Source: Phanerochaete sordida
Taxonomy: Eukaryota > Basidiomycota > Agaricomycetes > Polyporales > Phanerochaetaceae
DNA: 64,000 nucleotides
Reading direction: 5' to 3'
Assembly: GCA_019973155.2 (NCBI GenBank)
Contig: BPQB01000023.1
Location: forward strand, 124,001-188,000
Shown: positions 57,068-64,000 of the stretch, piece by piece
Layout: the number at the start of each line of letters is the position of its first letter
How positions within the stretch are numbered: the first letter of the stretch is position 1
The notes under the pieces: model-generated
The model's input: only the letters and a program-made list of their open reading frames with translations
Databases searched by the model: none
What the model was told of the DNA's origin: nothing
Position numbers and translations under genes: made by a program

Positions 57068-57965
57068 ATGTCAGAAGCAAAGCTTCCCGAAGAGCTCATT
57101 CGCGAGATAATACGCCTGTGCATCCCGCCATTCTGTCCCAAGGCGTTTCTGAAGTTCCCAGTTGGCCGTACCTCGCAACAACGCTCCTCGGAGCGAGCAG
57201 AGATGGCCGGCATTCTACTCGTCTCGCGGCGCTGGCTCCGCATCGGAACTCCGATGTTCTATAAGGGCGTTGTGCTCTGGACATCGCGGCAAACCTCTGC
57301 TGTGGCGCGCCTTGTCGCGACCGACCCGGCCGTCGGGCGCATGATCCAGTACCTGCGCCTCGAGAGCGGGAGCATGACGCGCCCGCGCGACCTCGCAAAG
57401 CTGGCCGAAAATGCGCCGAGTATTCGCACGGTGTACGTGGAAGGGGACCTCTGCCAAGACGATAGCTACGACGGCCTCCTGCGCGCCGTGCGCTACCTGC
57501 GCCCGACGAAGCTCTACATCGCCGTCTGCCCCGAGGTCGCCTGGTCTGCGTATGGTCCCACTACTCGGCGCAGGGAGAATTTGGCAGTGCTTAGTGGTAT
57601 CGTCGGGATGTGGACCTCTGTGGTGAGTAACCCGCTAGGACGTCCGCTTTTGAGCCTCTCTCACGATGTATGTGATGGCACAGACCGAGATCCACTTCTC
57701 GGATGGGGAGGCGTTGGGTCACATGTGGCAACATTGCCTGCATACGCTGACCTCGCTACGTGAGGTGCACATACCTACACCGCCCGACAGATCGAACTCC
57801 CCATTGTCCCCCACGGTGGTCACGTACGCTCAGAGTCCGGCCTTCAAGCGGGTCGTCTTTCATGGTACAGAGAAACGAGATTACGTGACGCGTTGTTTCG
57901 AGAAAGCGAAGGGTCACGGCACTGAACATGCGAACACTCTAGCATGGGAGGATGAATTAGACTAA
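57068..57965 (+). CDS. Small F-box-like protein, family copy 4
   Basis: Exons 57068-57622 and 57684-57965 give 278 aa. Starts MSEAKLPEELIREIIRLC, then ILLVSRRWLRIGTPMFYKGV, VGRMIQYLRLESGSMTR, APSIRTVYVEGD, DSYDGLLRAVRYLRPTKLYI, with the conserved intron after MWTSV and an exon 2 bearing LREVHIPTPP and FKRVVFHGTE. Tandem with copy 3 in the same orientation. The identity gradient suggests copies 3 and 4 arose by recent tandem duplication, with copies 1 and 2 more diverged. Confidence 0.7.
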
Positions 57966-58116
57966 TCATGCAGACATATAGAAGAATTGATGAATGGCGC
58001 TATCGCTGTATGTATTCTATCGCTTTCTCAGTACAGACCACAGCACTTATTTCATCTTAGTTCTGATCCCAGAAATTGTGGGGGTGGGCAGCACCTGTAA
58101 TCTATTGCATTCAAGG

Positions 58117-58215
58117 CGTAGACGTTACTGCTGGGAGGTAATCGTCTCTTTCCAGAGTTTGCGCGCGGCGACGTTCCCGCCACACTTCCATCTTCTGTGA
58201 TACACAATCTTTGCG
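58117..58215 (-). pseudogene. Decayed C-terminal fragment of an epoxide hydrolase gene
   Basis: The minus strand reads KIVYHRRWKCGGNV where the gene at 61143-62745 has KIVYSKRHESGGHF, and ends with the same TCCCAGCAGTA-GCGTC-like 3' sequence. The catalytic His of GGHF is lost and the frame breaks afterwards. Only about 100 bp are recognisable. Confidence 0.55.
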
Positions 58216-60245
58216 GAAGGACCTCGACGGTGGTGGGCGTGGTCGACCTTCGCCCCCAGCAGCAGCGCTCCCGACCCGTGACGCTGGCCACCGGCGACCT
58301 TGTGAGGCCAGCGAAGCATGCGCCGTGCGCCCACAAAGCGTACGTGGAAGGTGGTATACTAGGTCAAGGTGCTATCTACAAGCGAGCGACTGCGCCCGGT
58401 TGTCCCGCCTCCGAGAAGCCCGCATCTGCGGCCACGCAAGCCTTCACATGGGAGCGATGGCCGGCGCTCCTGCGGCGTCGGAGCATACGATATGCGGCCC
58501 AGTCCGTCGTAACTGTCTTGACTCTTGAGTCGAGGTTTGGCCTCTGTGACGAAGCACACGCGGTCGCGGTTTTCAGCTGCATTCGCATTCGGCAAGCTGA
58601 CCCCTCTGATCCTAACAGCGACATACAAGCACCTCCACAGCAGCAGCTGCAAGCCCGGCACGCCATGACGAGCGGTCGACATGATGGTCAGTAATATGAT
58701 AGCGCAGTCGTCAGATCGCATCCTCAACAATTCACAGATGGCAGATAGGGAGCAGATAACAGGATGTCCATGAGCGAAGCGCTATTTGTACGTAGACGAG
58801 GATACCTAGTTAGTGCAACTCTCGTCTCGCCGCTGGCATGTCTGCTAAGCTCATTATCGATACCGGAACATTCTCTGGAAATTGATAGATACTCGCTGCG
58901 CCATCTGCCGCCCACTTGATAGCGTCTCATGGGCTCGTCGGCTCCATAACACGCTGCTTCGCCGAGCGGAAAGTATTCTTCCATAAATCGTTGTGGTGCG
59001 GCACCGTTATAGGTGGGCCACCAAAGCGATTACTGCTGTCATCCCATCCATTGCCATCTGAGGCTTTGGGTACGTTTCCATGCATAGAGGCTCCAGGTCT
59101 AGCGTTAGCAAACTCGAGATAAAGTTATGCGCAGGCTGGTGCTCCCGGGCCCGACCCGCACGGCAAGCCGCAGAAATGCGGACTTTCGGGAAATGTCGAT
59201 GCTGAGGTCCGTTTCATAGCGACCCGCATTTTGCCCCGCAGAGGTGCCTTGAAGTCGCCTATACCCGCTGTACTTAGCCGTTTGAAACTTCAAACGAAGT
59301 ATGGTTCTCCAACGTAATGCCGAAGTCGCCATCGTATCACTCCTTCTTCCGAGCCCCTTCCAAATTTCACACGATTCCTTCACTTGAAGATGCCACTGGA
59401 TATATTGCGCCACAACGCACCGAAGGATACATATCATCGACAGTGCCACTCAGACTGTCGAACAGTTTTATGTACCTTGATATCGATGGCGTAACATTGA
59501 CCAGTAAAGGTAGTATTCCGACCACCACTTTGGCAAGCAAAAGTCCACAAAGCACGACGGCAAATTCCTTCGAGCATTCACCTCAGGGCATACTGTGATC
59601 TTGGCAGCGACAGGAAGAATGCGCGCGCATGATGCAGGTCGCCCTTGCAGCTGCGCGTTTTATAACATTCGGAATTCCGTCCGGTATTTGTCCTCGGTCA
59701 GTTCCCTGCTTATCAAAATTCATCGTGCCATCTGATTGGCCTAATATCAGGTTTACCCTTTCCCCGGATGCGCGCGGAGCTCGAGCAGCGGAGGAGTGTA
59801 TACGAACACCGTTTCGTAAACCAATCGTAAACCTTCCTGGGCTAATATTGAGGTAAACATAAATGTCGTCAGCTAAAGAACATCTTGTCTTCTGGATAAT
59901 ATCCTTGGTACGACAAGGTTTCACAATCAACGTACGGGTATCTCGAGCTGCAGCTGAAATAACGTCTCTTAGACAGGCACATTTGCCCTGATCCTGGCTT
60001 GGCATCGCAACAGATGTCTCCGCGCGCGGCGCGTCCCTCCCGGAGGATACACGATGTATGATGCGACTCGCGTTGACAACCGCTGTATAGCTGCACCGAC
60101 TGAGGTGGTGATAGCCTCCGGAGCCGGCGCGATATCGCATGGTGAGCGTGGCAAGTGTGGCAATAGGTACGGTCAACTTACCTCTGTAAACCTTCCGGTC
60201 TCACGTATGAATACCGCTCAGCATGAAATTGTCGTCCGTCTGCCG

Positions 60246-60253
60246 TATAAGAG
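60246..60253 (+). promoter_or_regulatory. TATA-like element upstream of the secreted DPBB gene
   Basis: TATAAGAG, 99 bp before the ATG at 60345, the same octamer as upstream of the homeodomain gene. Confidence 0.5.
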
Positions 60254-60344
60254 AGCATCGCAGACGAGGGAACGGCCAGAAACACCAGAGTTGTAAACTC
60301 GAGAGTGCACGCAGCTCCTATCCTAACCTCATTCACTCGCAAAA

Positions 60345-60950
60345 ATGCTTGCCGTGAAGCTCTGCACTTCCCTTCTCTTGGCCGCCTCGATGTTCTCGCC
60401 TATCCTTGCGGCACCGGCAGAGCCTCGCGCCGCCGATGTCAACCCCAGTGGCACACACACTGGGGATGGTGAGCATCCTTTCGACATCGCATATGCTTGG
60501 CGCGCTGACGGTAATTGAAGGCACCTGGTTTGTCCCCGGCCTGGGCGCGTGCGGCTTCACCAACACCGGTAGCGATTTAATCGTTGCTGTCGGCCACGAA
60601 TTGTTCGATACCTTCCCGTGAGTACTCGGAGACATCGCTGTCTAGCTTTGGTAGTGACCTGAAATTGAACATTTGCAGTGGCTACAACGGCCACAACCCT
60701 AACACCAACCCGATCTGTGGCAGAAAGATTACCGCGACATGTAAGTCCCGTGGTCGTTTGTGTGTCGGCATACGCGCAAGAGAGCTGACGGGCCCGTATG
60801 TCAGTCAAAGGCAAGAGCGTCACTGTCAAGGTTGTAGATCGCTGCGTCGCCTGCAATACCTTCGACCTCGACTTTTCTCGCGCTGGGTTTGCTGCCCTTG
60901 CCAACCCGGATGTGGGCCGCATCCACGGCGTGAAGTGGCATCTGGATTAG
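60345..60950 (+). CDS. Small secreted double-psi beta-barrel (RlpA/expansin-like) protein
   Basis: Four exons (60345-60468, 60521-60617, 60679-60740, 60805-60950) give 142 aa. Residues 1-22 form a signal peptide (KLCTSLLLAASMFSPILA, then AAP). The mature part is a single double-psi beta-barrel: GTWFVPGLGACGFTN, NPICGRKITA and VKVVDRCVACNTFDLD, ending GRIHGVKWHLD, with four cysteines placed as in fungal barwin/expansin-like proteins. The D in DRC and the surrounding ACN block are the family's typical core. These proteins are secreted to the wall or surroundings; catalysis is usually not demonstrated. The acceptor of exon 2 is AAG. Confidence 0.82.
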
Positions 60951-61142
60951 ACAGCGTCACTTGCACCACTTCTGTACCGCTAGAAGCCTAAGTATGTACC
61001 ATGCCATCGGGTTATTACATGAGAAGCCCGGAGCGTCCTCTCGCATTCCTTGTGACGATGTATAACCTGTACCATAGTAGAGTTTCGGCACCTTCGACGT
61101 CCGGTCGTAATATACACGAAATACAAGGGGCAACATATTCGT

Positions 61143-62745
61143 TCAAAACGACGACGCTACTGCTGGGAGGCTGAATGTACTCCTCATATCCGCGACCAAC
61201 TCTTCCGGGCGCTCGTGCCCAGCGAAGTGCCCACCGCTCTCGTGCCTCTTGGAGTACACGATCTTGCCGATGGTATGATGCCACCTGCATGCGTGCTCAG
61301 CGCGCCCGTCCACCCATTATAAACCATCGTGACCTACAAGGCGGGCTGCACCCAGAGTTCCTTCGGGAAGATGCTGATTCCGAGCGGGACCGCGCCGTTG
61401 TAGAGCTCGGGACGCGCGAGCGCGTCCACGCGCAGGTCGCCACCTTGGACCGCTTCGTAGTAGATCCTAATCGATGTCGCGGCGGAGGAGGTCGATTGCG
61501 TGTGCGAGAAGAGGTAGATGTGGATCCACGTCAAGACTGCTCGTGGCTCAGCGGACTTTGATTCAAATGAAATTTGTGCGCACCTTCTTCTTCGGTCCAC
61601 GGGTAACCATCGGTCCATGTTACGAGCTTCTCGTAGATTCATGCCAACAAGCCGACAGGTGAGTCTGTGAGAGCATATGCGAGCGTCTGTGGCATGGTCG
61701 ACTGGACGCCGATGTACCCTTGGCCTGAGGAAGTCATCAGTATGAGCAAGCTGAAGTCCCCTAGCGTACCGCTTACCATGTGTAGCAAACCATTCTGACC
61801 GTTCTAATCCCTTCTTCTCCTGCGCGGTGTATGACGTTAATTTACTCGTTAGGTAGAGCCGTGGGAAGGTAACGAGAGTCGGCGGTCCGGTGCTGAAGCC
61901 GAGGTCAGTTGAAAGGTGGACGAAATATTGGACAGCCTGAACTTACACTGGGAAGTTTGTGTGCCATCCCTTGACGTGCGTCGGCCCGTAGAAATGAATG
62001 ATGCGTTGCGCAATCTATACAGATGAGATATAAGCAGCATTTAAGCTTTGACAGACTCATACTGACAAAAAATCCCCAATCTCCACCCTGAACGACTACA
62101 GGCGAGTCACGTCAGGCTATAAATGGGAGTGAAAAGCAAGAGGCGCACCATATTTGTCGTACCCAAGTCCGAGCATCAGGTTATGACAGAACTATCGATT
62201 CGTCCCATAAGCTCACGAAATACCAGTCCTGCAAGGCTCAGACTCACTTCGGCATACTGGCGCAGCGCAAAGCCGCTCTTCTCCGGGGCATTCGAATATC
62301 CAAACCCAGGGAGGCTAGGCGCGACGACGTCGAACGCGACCTCACCGTCGCCCTTGGGGTCGACGAGCATCGGCAGGATCCTGCGCACCTCGCAAAAATG
62401 GCCGGGCCAGCCGTGTATAAAGAGCAGCGGAATGACCTTGCGGCCTGGTTCTGCGAGTGCGCGCTTGTGCACGAAGTGTGCTTGGAGGGTCTCGTGACCC
62501 TGCACCGCGACAGGGAGCGTGAACTGCGGGAGTTCGGCGTTCAGCTCGGCCTCCGCCTTGCGCCAGTCGTAGCTTGTCTTCCAGTAATCTACAATGCGCG
62601 ATATGTCGGCGTTGGGTACACCATACGTCCAAGGGCTGTTGCTGGACGGCGCAGGGGGCGGTAGGACTGCGCTCTCGACACGCTGTCTGACGGCGTCCAG
62701 GGCATCCTGGGGGGCAGATATCGTGAATGGGACTGGTGAAGCCAT
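61143..62745 (-). pseudogene. Epoxide hydrolase (EHN plus alpha/beta hydrolase) with in-frame TGA
   Basis: Eight minus-strand exons (62248-62745, 62149-62191, 62067-62095, 61947-62014, 61777-61892, 61584-61724, 61338-61536, 61143-61284) reconstruct a 411-codon frame. The EHN domain comes first (SPWTYGVPNADISRIVDYWK), then LLFIHGWPG (oxyanion hole) and the nucleophile Asp in QGGDWG. Near the end is the catalytic His in GGHFAGHERPEELV. These are the features of microsomal-type epoxide hydrolases, which hydrate epoxides to diols. In exon 6 the conserved Trp of SPVGLLA-W-IYEKL is TGA (61639-61641), with no splice alternative. Everything downstream remains intact, so the lesion looks recent, or else the stop is read through or is an assembly error. 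Confidence 0.75.
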
Positions 62746-63487
62746 CGTGGTCAGATACAGCGTAGCACTGGTGGAAGCCGTTGAGCCTTACCCATATAAA
62801 TGGACTCTCACGGTACAGGGTATAGAACACAGGAAGCACTCGTGCTTTCTGGCTCCGGAGACCCTGTGCCTGCCTGGACTCAACCAGCGAACGTCTAGCG
62901 TACAACACGCGCAAGATCACGCGCACAACCCTCAATTTCATCTTCCACAGGACGCATCTAGCCCCGCAGAAGCGAGATTTGAATGGCTTGAGTTCCACTG
63001 GCGAAGTATTGTGCTGCTTAGAGCGTGTCGCGCTTGGCCGCGAACGTTCTGTACTTCTATATCGTCGCTCCCTATTTTTGATCAATATGACATACCGGTG
63101 GGTGAACCGGTTTATGTCTACCTTACCGTATGGACGAGATCATGGACGCAGGTCGGAACATCTACCTGAGCGGCGAGCGCGCTCAGTTGCAGCGTATGGC
63201 ATCACGTGTCACTCGACTGGGCGCCCCGCCCTCTTCTTATGTAAGCGGCCTGCTTGACGGCCGCGACTTCAACGGTTCTTCTCGTGTTCACCTGTAGCAC
63301 ACTTCGCTGGCATGGACACCTCGCGAGGCAGAATGCTCCTCGCCGCTCATATCTTCATTGAACACGCCTGTTCCACGTAGCTCAGCTGCGAAGATTATAT
63401 TTAGTCTGGTTTTCCAGAGGTTCTCACGATTATCCTTGCAACCTGTGGAGAATGAACGCCCGGTCCTCTTGAACGCATCCAACTGTG
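62746..63487. other. Divergent region between epoxide hydrolase and zinc-finger genes
   Basis: 742 bp. On the minus strand a TTTATATGG sequence near 62794-62802 lies about 50 bp upstream of the epoxide hydrolase ATG and may be its TATA element. No coding signal. Confidence 0.4.
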
Positions 63488-64000
63488 ATGCCAGGCAATT
63501 ATGCCTGTAGACCTTTCGACGAGAAGAACGCCCATTCCGCTTGTGAGTAGAGTCTTTCACACATATCGTCAAGCTGCTGAGGCTTCAAATGGCTTGACCA
63601 GTGGCCAGAGACGGATCCGTCGTGGCAATGCACCAAATGCGGGGCAGTGTTCCCGCATATGAACCTAGCGCGGCTACATCTGCGTGTCAAGCACAAGTTC
63701 AGGCTCTTCACAGCTCGTGCAGAGGTATGTGGCAAGTTAGGCGCGACCGTGTTAAGCTGACTTCAGCGTTTCTAGGCAATCGAACGCTGTATCGTCCCTT
63801 CGACTCATGTAGCACCACCCTCCGTGTATAAGGTATGCTGCGTTCTGGACGACCTGTGTAAATCTAGGGTGACACGTCGCGCAAGCACAGCGCCGGTGTT
63901 CTCGCAGGCTGGGCGTACGCTGTCGGCAGGCTGCAAGACGAGGTGGCAATCCGCAGGTGCGTCCACGGTGTCGGATAGCATGCAGAACGCCGTTCCTGAT
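63488..64000 (+). CDS. C2H2 zinc-finger protein, 5' part only
   Basis: The gene runs off the right edge. Exons 2-4 (about 63582 or 63602-63724, 63776-63832, 63868-63956) keep one frame. A classical finger CTKCGAVFPHMNLARLHLRVKH fits C-x2-C-x12-H-x4-H, followed by FRLFTARAE, AIERCIVPSTHV and GDTSRKHSAGVLAGW. Exon 1 has two readings. ATG 63488 (MPGNYACRPFDEKN) needs a 39-nt intron with acceptor at 63581. ATG 63501 (MPVDLSTRRTPIPL) needs a more normal 59-nt intron with acceptor at 63601. Both use the GTGAGT donor at 63543. A final donor GTGCGT sits at 63957. DNA or RNA binding is plausible; function unknown. Confidence 0.5.

Larger units (their letters stand above)
57966..60344. other. 2.4-kb region without an intact gene
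   Basis: Contains an epoxide hydrolase fragment (58117-58215, minus). A minus-strand frame of 197 codons at 59583-60176 (with ADDIYVYLNISPGRFTIG) and another at 59105-59449 (GRYETDLSIDISRK) have some coding texture but no recognised family and no start context. They could be relics. The rest shows nothing, apart from the TATA-like element at the right end. Confidence 0.35.

Noticed and set aside
59583..60176. Minus-strand 197-codon frame
   Set aside because: Some coding texture, but no family, no start context and no partner exons. Kept only as a note in the intergenic entry.
61584..61724. Possible hidden intron removing the TGA in the epoxide hydrolase
   Set aside because: The only GT nearby (in CCT|GTCGGC) would need an acceptor that deletes the conserved IYEKLVTWTDGYPW block or would make an intron under 40 nt.

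Overview
The window reads as the nuclear genome of a basidiomycete, most likely an agaricomycete and plausibly a wood-decay polypore (inference). The evidence is many 45-65 nt spliceosomal introns with GTRNGT donors, CTRAY-like branch sites and CAG/TAG acceptors, high GC with abundant CpG, and fungal-specific families: a TALE homeodomain regulator, a Stealth/XPT1-type xylosylphosphotransferase, a DUG2 WD40-M20 fusion, a Cdc11/Nud1 scaffold, basidiomycete F-box-like families and a PIF/Harbinger transposon. All exon models were built by hand from splice signals and reading phase. Total exon lengths are divisible by three for every complete model.

Left block (1-39.8 kb): mostly single-copy core genes. 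They are the 3' end of a Cdc11/Nud1-like LRR protein, a TALE homeodomain factor isolated in about 8 kb of GC-rich non-coding DNA, an F-box protein, a METTL25-like methyltransferase, a RING-H2 protein, the urease accessory GTPase UreG, a FIST-domain protein, the U6 snRNA exonuclease USB1, DUG2 (glutathione degradation), an XPT1-like glycosyl-phosphotransferase, nuclear exosome RRP6, the DEAH helicase DHR2/DHX33 and a MYND-finger protein. RRP6 and DHR2, both ribosome/RNA-processing genes, are divergent from one 292-bp intergenic space. USB1 and DUG2 share a 277-bp divergent promoter.

Right block (39.8-64 kb): accessory and rearranged. It holds four related small F-box-like genes with a conserved single intron, decayed F-box, MFS and epoxide hydrolase fragments, and an F-box gene cut in two by a 2.8-kb two-gene PIF/Harbinger element. 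The element's flanking duplication falls on a codon, so the host reading frame is continuous across the insertion site. The block also has a gene predicted to fuse an MLKL/HeLo-like helical domain to ricin-type beta-trefoil repeats, an SLC49-like MFS transporter, a small secreted double-psi beta-barrel protein, an epoxide hydrolase gene with an in-frame TGA in place of a conserved Trp codon, and the start of a C2H2 zinc-finger gene running off the right edge.

Two very short exons (10 nt in the XPT1-like gene, 17 nt in DUG2) and a GC-AG intron in ureG are needed to restore conserved protein sequence. No tRNA, rRNA or CRISPR array was found.
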